64,000 bases of DNA from positions 96,239,247-96,303,246 of the forward strand of contig CM043954.1 of assembly GCA_014529385.2 (NCBI GenBank), written 5' to 3'. Made by a program: the position numbers and the translations under genes. This stretch comes from Adiantum capillus-veneris (Eukaryota; Streptophyta; Polypodiopsida; Polypodiales; Pteridaceae). The notes beneath the pieces were generated by a model. That model saw nothing but the letters and a program-made list of their open reading frames with translations. It was not told the origin of the DNA and searched no databases. Within the stretch, counting starts at the first letter, position 1; each line of letters starts with the position of its first letter. Shown here piece by piece: positions 11,100 through 21,329 of the stretch.

Positions 11100-14000
11100 A
11101 CGGCTGGATCACAGGACACTGCTCTTTACAATATCAAGAAGCTGGATGGAACCAATTTCCCATTGTGGAAGAAGCAGATTTGGCACGTGTTGGTACAAAA
11201 GAAGCAGATAAAACCTATAAAGCTCAAGGGGATAAAACCAGAAGATATGGACGAAGATGAATGGAGCGAAATGGATGAATTGGCACTTTCTACCATTATG
11301 CTGACTTTGGCAGAAAGCGTTTACTTCAATGTAGCAGACGAGATGTCGGCTTATCAAGCATGGTTAAAGCTGAGTGATCTTTATGAGAAGCAGAGTGCAG
11401 CTTCACAGGTATACTTGCTTAAGAATCTTGTTGACTTGAAGATGAAAGAAGGGACACCTATGTCCAATCATCTAAATGAATTCAACACAATCTACAGTCA
11501 GTTGTCGGCTCAAGGTGTCAAGTTTGATGAACCTCTTAGAGCTATGTTTCTGTTGATCACATTGCCGAAAAGTTGGGACACTTTTCGCACAGCTTTGAGT
11601 AATTCTGCACCTCCAGATGGTTTGAACATAGCAGGTGTAGAAGGAAGTCTGCTTACTGAAGAAACCAATAGAAAGACAATGGACAAAGGCAAAGGAACAG
11701 CCTTAGTTGTCAGGGGAAGGACCAAAGAAAAGTACAAAGGTGGAAAGAGGAATCAGTCTCATAGCAAGTCCCGCAGTGCTAAAGGCAAGAGTGACATAGA
11801 ATGCTACCATTGTGGCAAGAAGGGTCACATGAAAAGAGACTGCAGAGAATGGAAAGCAGAAAAAGGCAAAGAGAAAGCTGAAGACCATGGTGAGAAGAAC
11901 AAGTCCTCAATGAAGATTCAAGAAATAAATGTGACAAACACTGTTGTAGAGGATGACAGTCTAGTGTCAGAAGACATCTACTTCTTGAAGAATACAATGG
12001 ACTCAACTCTTCTTACAGCATCTGATGGAAATGCAATGAGTGACTGGATTATAGACTCAGGAGCATCACTTCATGTGTCTCCAAACAAGGAGTGGTTTAC
12101 CTCTTATGTGACCACTAAAGATCATGTTCGGCTAGGCAATGGGCAGACATGTGAGATCTTAGGTGTTGGAGATGTTCAATTGAAGTTTCAGAATGGCTCT
12201 TCTTTCACGCTGAAGAATGTGAGACATGTTCCCGCAATTACAAAGAGCTTGATCAGCACACGTTTACTTGATGATGCTGGCTACGTCACCACTTTTGGAC
12301 AGAACATGTGGAAGATACCCAAGGGTTCTATGACAGTAGCACATGGAGTAAAGTCTAGAGGACTTTACATGATTTATGTATCAAATGTCTCTAAAAATGT
12401 AATCAATGTAACCGAGCAGCCCAACGTTTCTTTGTGGCATAGCCGGTTAGGACATATGTCCAAGAAGGGAATGGAAATCTTGTCTCGTTCTGGTTATTTG
12501 CCTGGCTTGTCATTTAATGATTTTGAATTCTGTGAACATTGTCTGTATGGTAAGCAAACACAGCAGCCACATAAGCATAGAAGCAGTAGAAGAGATACAC
12601 AGTTGGCACTTGTTCATAGTGATTTGTGTGGACCTATGTCTAACCTATCTCTAGGGGGAGCTTCTTACTTTATGACATTTATAGATGATTACTCGAGGAA
12701 AGTATGGGTTTACTTTCTCAAGCACAAGGATGAAGCGTTTAGTGTTTTCAAAACGTTTGTGACACTTGTGGAGAATTAGAGTGGAGAGAAGCTTAAATGC
12801 TTACGCACTGACAATGGTGGAGAGTATGTTTCAAAGGCCTTTCAGGACTTTTGTGAGTCAAAAGGTATAAAACGTGAACTTATTGCTCCTTACAATCCTC
12901 CTCAAAATGGTGTTGCTGAGAGGATGAATAGGACCATACAAGAGAAGGTCAGAAGTATGTTGTCTAATGCACAACTGCCAAATGGATTTTGGGCTGAAGC
13001 TGTATCAACAGCTGTTCATCTTATAAATAGATCTCCTAGCAAGGTTTTGCAAAAGGATTTAGTGGCAGAGATGGTATGGTCAGGCAAGGTGCCCTCATAC
13101 AAGCATCTCAGAGTCTTTGGCTGTGAGGCATATACTCACGTTGCAAAGGAATTTAGGAACAAACTTGAGCCAAAGAGTAGAAAGTGCATCTTTCTAGGCT
13201 ATGGTAATTCTGGTGAAGTGGGGTAAGACTTTGGGATCCCGAATCTAGAAAGGTTATCCGCAGCAACGATGTTCACTTTAATGAAGCCAAATATCATTCT
13301 AAACCAGAGAGGGTTGAGGAGATTAGAAGAGTTGTCTTCCAAGAAGATGGACCTGCACGTGCAAGACAAAATGTCAGGGCTCAAGAGGAGCAAGGACAGG
13401 ATAGAGTGGAACCACAGGTTGTGGCTGAGCCTAAGCCACCTATTGTGCGTAGATCTGGATGTGTCACGCGACCTCCTGATAGGTTTGTTCCATCTATGAA
13501 CTATTTCATGTTGACAAATTGCAATGAGCCTTCATGTTACAAGGAAGCAGTGCAAATGAAGGACTCCGGGAATTGGCAATTGGCCATGCAGTTAGAGATG
13601 ACAGCTCTGCATAAAAACAAGACATGGAAGCTAGTTAAATTACCACAGGGCAAAAAGGCTCTACCTTGTAAATGGGTTTACAGGTATAAGATCACCGCTC
13701 ATGATAGTCAGCCGAAGTACAAAGCAAGGCTTGTTGCCAAGGGCTTTAAGCAAGAACAAGGCATTGACTTTGATGAAGTCTTCTCTCCGGTGGTCAAGAT
13801 GACTACATTGAGATGCTTTCTTGCATTGGTTGCCGTATTAGATTTGGTGTTGCACCAAATGGATGTCAAGACAGCGTTCTTGCATGGTGATTTAGATGTG
13901 GAAATTTACATGCAGCAGCCAGAAGGGTTTGTTGAGAAAGGCAAGGAAGATTGGGTATGCCAGTTGTTAAAGAGTCTTTATGGCTTAAAACAATCACCGA

Positions 14001-15078
14001 GGGCATGGTACCATAAATTCCACAAGTTTATGCTTTCTCAAGGCTACAACATAGTGAGTTCGATCATTGGCTATATACAAAGAAGGCTAAGGATGGTAGT
14101 TGGTTGATCCTTATTTTGTATGTGGATGACATGTTGGTTGCTGACAAGCACTTGGAAGAAATTTCAGCTTTGAAGTCAAAGATGGCAAAATCGTTTGACG
14201 TGAAAGACATGGGTGAGGCAAGTCATATACTTGGTATGCGCATTGAAAGAGACAGATCAAAGAAGTTGATTTGGTTGTCTCAAACATAGTATATTGACAA
14301 GGTTTTGCAACGTTTGAATATGGAGAAGGGAAAGGCATTGAGTGTTCCATTGCCACCATATGTGAAACTTAGCAAACAAGATTGTCCTGTGTCTGAGGAA
14401 GAACAGGCTGAAATGGATAAGATTCCATATGCGTCTGCAGTGGGTAGTTTGATGTATGCAATGATTGCTACTCGCCCAGACATTGCATTTGCAGTGGGAG
14501 TAGTAAGTCGATACATGTCAAACCCAGGCAAGAAACATTGGGAGGCAGTGAAAGGAATATTGAGATACCTGAAAGCTACAAAGAGTATGCGTATATGCTA
14601 TGGGATTCAGGAGCTAAGTGTAAAGGGTTTTACAGACTCAGATTATGCAGGTGACTTAGACAACTGAAGGTGTACGTCAGGGTATGTCTTTACATTGGCT
14701 GGTGGAGCAGTATCATGGCGTTCTAGATTACAAGATTGTGTTACTTAGTCTACTGCAGAGGCTGAATATGTTGCAGCATCAGAGGCATGCAAAGAATCAA
14801 TTTGTCTTAATCGATTAGTAACAGATTTGGGAATCAAAGAAGAGATGCCTGTGTTATATTGTGATAGTCAGAGTGCTATACAATTGGCTCGCAATCCAGT
14901 TTATCACTCAAAGACAAAGCATGTGGATGTGAAGTATCATTTCATCACGGAAATGCTCGAGGATAAGCAAATTCAGCTTGTCAAAGTTCACACCACAAAA
15001 AATCTTGCTGATCTACTTACAAAAGGACTTCCCTCAGAGAGCTTTGCGCATTTTCGCAAGCAGTTAGGTGTAGGGTAG
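11100..15078 (+). pseudogene. Copia1 gag-pol, inactivated
   Basis: UBN2-type gag, CCHC knuckle CYHCGKKGHMKRDC (11802-11843), protease DSGAS (about 12055), pre-integrase HHCC region (LWHSRLGH, CEHCLYGK), integrase core (SDLCGP, DDYSRKVW, then TDNGGEY after the stop), RT from about 13660 with the YVDD box (14119-14130), and copia RNase H to LGVG at 15075. Compared with copia2, the start codon is ACG (11100), stops lie at 12777, 14287, 14665 and near 14747, and single-base deletions lie near 13224 and 14047. At each of these sites copia2 is intact. The coding frame would otherwise span nearly 4 kb, normal for copia. Confidence 0.95.
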
Positions 15079-15131
15079 TACATCACTTCTCTACATCTCT
15101 TGTATATTAGCTTGTATAGTAGCTTCTCTCA

Positions 15132-15161
15132 CACTTAAAGTACCACGTTAGACTTTAAGTG
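15132..15161 (+). promoter_or_regulatory. Hairpin at the copia1 polypurine tract
   Basis: CACTTAAAGT (15132-15141) and ACTTTAAGTG (15152-15161) are perfect complements around a 10-base loop. The second arm runs into the polypurine tract AAGTGGGAGGT (15157-15167). Confidence 0.8.
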
Positions 15162-15167
15162 GGAGGT

Positions 15168-15359
15168 TGTTGGGATATAAAGCCCAATGTGGTCGCCCAG
15201 GTAAGTGGGCAGGCCGCCAGGTATGTACACATATTCTTTTGTAAAAACCTAATAAGAACTCACTATGATCTACACATTACAGTAGAGCGAGTTTACCATA
15301 TCGTCGTGCTCTTCTTCTTGCACTCTCTCTCGCGTCGCACTTTCGGTCGTACTCCTTCA
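15168..15359 (+). repeat. Copia1 3' LTR
   Basis: 192 bp, TGTTGGGA to CTCCTTCA. Confidence 0.96.
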
Positions 15360-15364
15360 GAGCC
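15360..15364. repeat. Target-site duplication of copia1, right
   Basis: gagcc, immediately after the terminal CA. Confidence 0.95.
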
Positions 15365-17400
15365 CGGTGGCGTGCTCACTCGGGCACAAAGAGCAGCCCT
15401 CGATTTAAGCTTGCCAACAGGACCATCTCATCCATCACTTCTGCAACCTAATCAAACTGTCAAACCCTTAAGTGGTGAAAAGAATAGGCCAATCTCTATG
15501 CTTTTGGACATTGATGGAGCCTTCCTGGCAGTAGTGGCTGACTTGCAACAGGTCAATGTTTTTTAGGAGGCCCAGATTGTAGGAGCTAAGCCCACAGCGG
15601 AAGCAATCTTGAAGAACCCCTTTCAACAAGTGTCACTTTATGAGATGCTCCGGCTAGATGCAACCCTCAGAAGTGACACCCTCTCAGTAATTCAATCTTT
15701 GTACCCTGGTGCAGGGCCTAGTGGCGGGCACCTACCTGTGCAGCCCTTGGAGTCCTACATGATTTCATATCCAAATTCTCCCCTCAGTGACTAAAAAATT
15801 CCTCGTCTCACTTTGTCTATTCTTGGGCATCAGCTCTCAGGCGTCATTGTGGATGGTGGATCTGGGATCAATCTGATGCCAAAATTTACTATGTTGGTCT
15901 TAGGTCTGCAGCCTACCCGCCCTACTCCATTCACTGTTACATTGGCAGACCAGAGGACAGTCTACCCGGTGGGAATAATAGAGAAGGTGCTATGAGGGTA
16001 CAAGACTTCACATTTAGCTTGGATTTTGTGGTGGTCAGTCTTCCTCAGGTGGAGGGAGGATTCCCTTTGCTGATTGGTAGACCATGGTTGCGGCATACTA
16101 AGGCACTTCATGATTGGGGAAACAACGCCATGTGGATACATACTCCTGGCTCCCCCATGCAACCAATTCGGCTCGAAGGAGGGATGGATCCAGTGGTTCA
16201 TCACAGCTCATTGTCAATACAGTCCAACCCCGACCCTGAGCAGCCCATCCCACCTGACGGGTCCGATGAAGACCTGCTGCAGTGGTTGGAAGCTACCACC
16301 TCAATGCCATGCTATGTGGTCTCTATCCAAAACTCACCTGTGCCGGTAGCACTCTCTCTCCCAGTTCCTCAGGCGGACACCAATGTCCCAAGTCCTACAG
16401 AAGACAGTAGTCCTACAGCAGACAGTGTACAGTCGAAGAAGTGAGTGTGTTAGCCCCTGATTCTCATGATTCACATGATCCTCTGATGGAAGTCGTCGGC
16501 CTCGGGGAACCTATAACAAATCACCGAAGGGGGAAGAAATCTCCTCTGCATGAACTCGCCAATGATTCCCCCTTTCCTCTAACATCTCCTAGGTCGGACG
16601 CCCCACCCCTTCAAAAGCACTCTGTTGTGTCTATGTCTGAAGATTTACCCTTCGAGGAGCTTCCACCAGGATGGTTACAAGAAGAGTATGCAGAGTTTCC
16701 AATCGATCAAACACCAACACATGATGTCTTGAAGCTCCAAGAGGCAGCTCACTTCTCATCTTCTGAAGCACTCTCTCCAGCTACACCTCCTGACCCGGTC
16801 AAAGAAGTCAACCTGGGAGATCCTGCAACCCTCAGCACGTACTCTTAGTAGCTTGGTTATGGGAGCATCCCGTGTTACTCAATTAGGTAGTCTCTTTTAT
16901 ACACTCTTTTAAAGATGTTTTTGCCTGGTCCTGCAAGGATCTGGAGGGGATCCCACCAGAATTGGGTGTCCACACTATACCTCTGGTTGAAGGGGCTAAG
17001 CCTGTAAGACGCCGAGCTTACAAGCTCAACCCAAAGTATGCTGAGGTGGTCAAGTCAGAGCTAGAAAAAATGCAAGAGGCAGGGACCATTGTACCTGTGG
17101 AGCACTCTGAGTGGTTATCACCCATGGTGATAGAGCCTAAGAAGTAGTCCAATAAAATCCGTGTGTGCGTAGATTACCGCGCTCTGAATAAGGTAACTAT
17201 CCCAGATGGTTTCCCCACACCTTTCACTGAGCGTGTGCTCGAAGATGTTGCAGGGCATGTATTGTATAGTTTCATGGATGGATTCAGTGGATACAATCAG
17301 TTGGGCATCCATCTAGGTGACCAGCTGAAAATGGCCTTTGTGACTCCCTGGGGTATTTTTATATACACTAGAATGTCTTTTGGGTTGAATAATCACAGGT
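15365..17400 (+). pseudogene. Element A protease and N-terminal reverse transcriptase, truncated
   Basis: After copia1 the frame resumes and leads to a retropepsin-like segment, VIVDGGSGINLMP near 15846 (Asp-Gly-Gly in place of the usual Asp-Ser/Thr-Gly), and a second half with LLIGRPWL (about 16067). A Ser/Pro-rich linker follows (16200-16840). RT starts near 16960: YKLNPKYAEVVKSELEKM, EWLSPMVIEPKK, a stop at 17145, then [15 protein letters not shown] and SFMDGFSGYNQ. It ends abruptly at FGLNN (about 17393), before the YxDD box. RNase H and integrase are absent. Frame changes occur near 15990, 16440 and 16950. Confidence 0.85.
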
Positions 17401-17440
17401 TAAAATCTCTGACGTCAATACTGCAAACCCAAGAGTGAGC

Positions 17441-18492
17441 ATGACTACTTCAGTGGCCACCTCTACTTTTACACCACCTCTTGTGAGTAGTGTTGCAGGT
17501 ACCCAAACACACTCTCCACTGTTGTCGACAGTACCACCTACTACTACTCCTCCTAGTGCAGGGGCACATAGGGGTACTGCAAGGGCAGGGGCATCTAGCT
17601 CTAGCACACCTAGCTCTGGGCAACCTGACTAGTATGCCAATTTTGCACCTCAAGCCGACAGACTTTTAGATGCAGACAGAAGAGCAATTTCAACGATTAT
17701 GGATGCAGCCATCTCTTTGCAAGGTACCAACGGTCTGCATCGTGCTGTTTATGAGAGCATGCAAAGGGAAGTGCGCAGCCACCTTCAACTATCGATGGAT
17801 AGGGACAGGTTAATTGCTCAAGCTCAAGATTGCATAAAGATTATCACTCAACAGGTAACGGACTTCAAACATATTGTTGGCACTCAACAAATACAATTAA
17901 AAGAGGCAAATGATATGGCCGCAGTTTAGGATCTTTCTCCTGTGGTACATGCAATGTATCCCTCATGTGCCAAATACCAATCTATAGCCATTTCACAAAC
18001 AGCAACAGCTGCAGCTACAACTCCGAGTTCTACGTAAGTTCCTACTATGGCACCACAGATACTGACGGACGTTTCTAAAGCTCATCAGGGGATTCTCAAG
18101 CAGCTGAGAAAACAAATCCTACTACTATGGAGTCTAAGCCAGCAGGATCGGCTTCCTCACAGTTTCATGGATCCTCTCTGGCCTCCCCCTCCCAATCCAC
18201 CTCTTTCCCTCAGTCCTTCTACAGCTTCCATGGAATCCCACCAACTGTCCCACCTTCTCAGCCTACTCAATCTTTTCCTGGGTTTGCACCTGTCCCACCT
18301 TCTCAACCTACTTAGTCTTTTCATGGGTTTCCACTTGCCTCTACTCAGTCTGCTGCTGCTCATGGGATGGCCACTCAATATCCAATGTACCCTCCTCATG
18401 GCCACTATCCCCCACCATACACATGGCCTCCATCTCCTTATCCACCTTTCTACCAGCCTCCCCCTCCCCCTCCATCATCCGACCACCAGTAG
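17441..18492 (+). pseudogene. Unknown Ser/Thr/Pro-rich frame between truncated pol and 3' LTR of element A
   Basis: ATG 17441 lies about 45 bases after the RT breakpoint. The translation has three zones: a Thr/Ser/Pro/Ala-rich start (to about 17630), a helical charged middle (17640-17925, with RLLDADRRAISTIMDAAIS and SMDRDRLIAQAQDCIK), and a Pro/Gln/Tyr-rich end (about 18130-18492, with repeated PPSQPTQSF and PMYPPHGHYPPPY). Stops at 17630, 17927 and near 18035, and a frame change near 18110, break it. It would have been about 350 residues. No zinc knuckle, signal peptide or membrane segment is visible. It could be an extra gag-like ORF, a piece of a related element or a captured host segment. 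I do not recognise it. Confidence 0.5.
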
Positions 18493-18597
18493 ATATCAAC
18501 TTTTGGAGTTTCTTACCAGTAGTAGACCTTGTTGCAGATCTTTCAGTCCTTCAATTTTCGCTCTCCGGGACGGGGAGCGATCTTGTGGTGGGCAACC

Positions 18598-19168
18598 TAT
18601 AGCAGGCTACAGTGGCACTTTCACACGACAGTTAGTACAGTTTAGACTTTACAGTTGGTCTTTGGTCTGGTCGGTTCACACTGAATGGACTGGCTGGGCA
18701 GTGACACGTGGCAGGGATACGATGATCTAGTGGACATCTGGCAAGGTCGCCACCACCACTCAATGGAGATAGACTTAGGTGTTGTCATTTATGAGCCATT
18801 GGTGGCTCTTTATGGTTGTATACATGAGTAGTAGTGGTTTTGGTCAGGATTATCTTGTACTTAGTCGTCTAGAGTGAGTCGATACACACAACACATCTTC
18901 ACCATCCCGACACATATGAGCCTCGACACCCCCATTGTACCTGTGAGTCCTAGACTGGAGCTGAGTGTGCTGCCATGCCAGAGTCTGTATCAGTTCTTTG
19001 AGATAGTCGAGTCATATGTTTTGGTCTGCTGTTGTGTCTTTGTGAGCTTAGTTGATGTCTATTGTTTCCTTTCTTTTCAATCTGTTTGAGTTGTTTGAGT
19101 GAGATTGTCACTCACATTGCATTGAGGACCACCCACTGTAGAGAGCACGACACATTATCCACGCTACA
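18598..19168 (+). repeat. Element A 3' LTR
   Basis: Aligns end to end with 7231-7797. Its first two bases are TA in place of TG, and it ends cgctaca. The purine-rich ggacggggagcg (about 18568-18580) upstream may be part of the polypurine tract. Confidence 0.92.
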
Positions 19169-19173
19169 CATAG
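19169..19173. repeat. Target-site duplication of element A, right
   Basis: catag, directly after the GCTACA end of the element. Confidence 0.93.
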
Positions 19174-19638
19174 TGAAAGAGAATTAATCATTGATTAGTG
19201 TTAATCAAATCACATGAGCAAGGAGAAGCTCAAGGATTCCATAGCCACACACCTCAAGAGATCTCCCAAAGAGTGCTCTCAACAAATGAGCTTGAGAACC
19301 CTAATTTCTTTTAAACAGTGCCTTATATACCTAGGGTAAAAATATACAATGTCCGGGTGCCTAAGGCCTTTAGGCCTCCACCACTTACTAAATCTGCTAC
19401 CTAGACACACTAACTTACCTGTTCTTTATAGCTTGGAACTCCCACTGAGCCTGTAACACATTACAATATTACAATATGGCTTGAAATAACTCGAAATTTA
19501 CAATACGTGAACATTTTGGGAAAATTTGGAAAATGTGTAACTCCAATATTCACTGCTTCTTTGTATTCATCCTCGATGTGCATCTGTGCGTCTTCAATAT
19601 TTAGCAGCTTCTGTTAGCTGACGTTGACTCAGTTAACA
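19174..19638 (-). repeat. Element B left LTR, inner half
   Basis: Resumes with tgaaagagaattaa, exactly where the intact right LTR continues after catag (29761-29780), and ends GTTAACA. Together the halves give about 925 bases against 921 for the right LTR. Confidence 0.92.
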
Positions 19639-19650
19639 TTCCCCCGTTTT
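19639..19650 (-). promoter_or_regulatory. Element B polypurine tract
   Basis: On the minus strand this reads AAAACGGGGGAA immediately before the LTR (TGTTAAC). It is the expected site and composition for plus-strand priming and confirms the minus direction. Confidence 0.8.
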
Positions 19651-20106
19651 GATTTTAGTGCCTGTCCTCAGGCACTGTTGAAAAGTGTCCATGGAGGCAA
19701 GGGAAGGTTTTTGATTGGTTGTTGATGGGCTGATCATCTTCATTTGTCATTGACTTTGTTGATGAGGTTCAATGTGTTGCAGCATCTTCATTGGTCCGAA
19801 TATGTATGTTGTCAGAAATGATGTTACATTTGTTCGTTGTAATAGCATAATGATGAGGCTGCTGTTTGTTTATGAAAAGTATGTACAAGGGAAGTAGAAT
19901 GATGAGGTTCTAAATTAGGGTCTAATACCTGGATGACCAAAGGAAAAACACCCAGTGGAAAAAAAGTGCCTTTGGGATACGCGCTTTATTGGGGTACTTA
20001 TTAGCATTGAAAATATTAATAAAGAACTCAAGGGATTATTTGTTGATAGATATGGATTAAACAATGTGATATCCATGGATGCTTACTAGGCCGATGTCAA
20101 TTTGCC

Positions 20107-20705
20107 AAGGTCAGCACCAAGCGATGGGGAGCGTTGGGCAGGCACCAAGCTTCCTATTTGCTTGGCGCTGACTCCACTGTTGCATGTAATGATTTTAACC
20201 CCAAGGTCAACACCAAGTGATGGAGAGCATTGGGCAGTCCCCAAGATTCCTATTTGCCAAGTATTGACTCAACTACATGACCCGTAATCAAATCACCATG
20301 GTCTCCATCGTCCGTTACATCAAGGTCAACACCAAGCAATAGGGAGCGTTGGGCAGTCCCCAAGCTTCCTATTTGCTCAGTGTTGACTCTACTGAATTTT
20401 GTCTTTCCGTTGTCGGTTATCATGCCCCAAGGTCTTTGCTATCGCTTGTAATGGCTTTAACACCTAGGTCAACACCAAGCAATAGGGAGCATTGGGCAGT
20501 CCCCAAGCTTCCTATTGGCTCAGTGCTAACTCCACTAAACTTTGTCTTTCCATTGTCGGTTATCATGTCCCAAGCTCTTTGTTGTCGCTTGTAATGGCTT
20601 TAACACCAAGGTCAACACCAAGCAATAGGGAGCGTTGGGTAGTCCCCAAGATTCCTATTCGCTCAGCAGTGACCCCACTACATGACTTGTCGTTAGCATG
20701 ACATT
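20107..20705. repeat. Five tandem repeats, each with an inverted-repeat hairpin
   Basis: Units start at about 20107, 20203, 20322, 20465 and 20608, so the spacings are 96, 119, 143 and 143. Each opens with an arm like GTCAACACCAAGCAATAGG and closes some 22 bases later with a near-complement such as CCTATTTGCTCAGTGTTGAC. In unit 1 the fifth stem pair is G-C, in unit 3 it is A-T, so pairing is kept through a double change. Spacers between hairpins vary more. The array lies in the 3' untranslated part of element B. Its function is unknown; RNA structure, packaging or regulation are all possible. Confidence 0.8.
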
Positions 20706-21329
20706 GGTTTGCCTGTTGTAGTCCACTCAAGGTGCATAGGTGATAGCAAAAAGAGTGTCTCATGCATATGTCCAATGATGAGACATCCTATTTATGCATA
20801 CACAGAAATGCATGGGAAACAATATGTTGTGCAAGAAAGATTTTGAGGGGTTCTTCAGAAAGATGGTGTAGTTATAAAAGCTTATGACATGGCTTTGCAA
20901 GCTGGCACCCCTTTAAGAATGATTTTTGTCATCAAGGATATGTGCTCTCATCTTACTGTGCATTGTGCATGAGTGTTGGACTCTACGACACTCCACCAAT
21001 TGTAATATTATAGACTTTGACTCTTATGCTCATCTCATCCAGCATGAGCGACATGACATAGATATGCTCAACTCTTCCAGATTGAGCGTAAGCCTAATAA
21101 CTACGACTCTTAGCACATAGTTTAATATGACTTGACGCTTTGGGACTAATGCTTTGCTCATTTTATGGCTCAATTGTCCGACTCTGACTATGCCAAAGAT
21201 TATTTTTTGCACCCTGGCAACTTGACTTTTTACATTCTTGTGCTTACTACAAACATTTCTTCGGGTAGAAGTAAACTCGAATCCTCAAAAAGAGGATTAG
21301 TGAAGTACCAAGTTGGCATTGAAGGTTTC

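Larger units (their letters stand above)
9820..15359 (+). mobile_element. Copia1: Ty1/copia retrotransposon inserted in element A gag
   Basis: 5540 bp, TG...CA, with 192-bp LTRs at 9820-10011 and 15168-15359. They differ at about nine positions. The duplication gagcc flanks it (9815-9819 and 15360-15364). It has a tRNA-iMet-type primer site, a 1.07-kb leader, one gag-pol frame in the copia order (gag, protease, integrase, RT, RNase H) and a polypurine tract. It is nearly identical to copia2 at 32805-38344. It is the innermost and youngest layer of the nest. Confidence 0.97.
7231..19168 (+). mobile_element. Element A: Ty3/gypsy retrotransposon inserted in element B, pol truncated
   Basis: LTRs are 7231-7797 (567 bp) and 18598-19168 (571 bp). 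The ends TGTAGC and GCTACA are perfect inverted repeats. The duplication catag flanks it (7226-7230 and 19169-19173), and the unfilled target is seen in the other LTR of B. Without copia1 it is about 6.4 kb. It encodes gag with zinc knuckles, a retropepsin-like segment and the first part of RT. RT stops before the catalytic YxDD box, and the rest of pol is replaced by an unrelated Pro-rich frame. Its many stops and the diverged LTRs show it is dead. Confidence 0.92.

Noticed and set aside
18047-18730. A 227-codon Leu/Ser/Pro-rich frame
   Set aside because: It is the wrong frame of the Pro/Gln-rich zone of the element A accessory frame and continues into the LTR.
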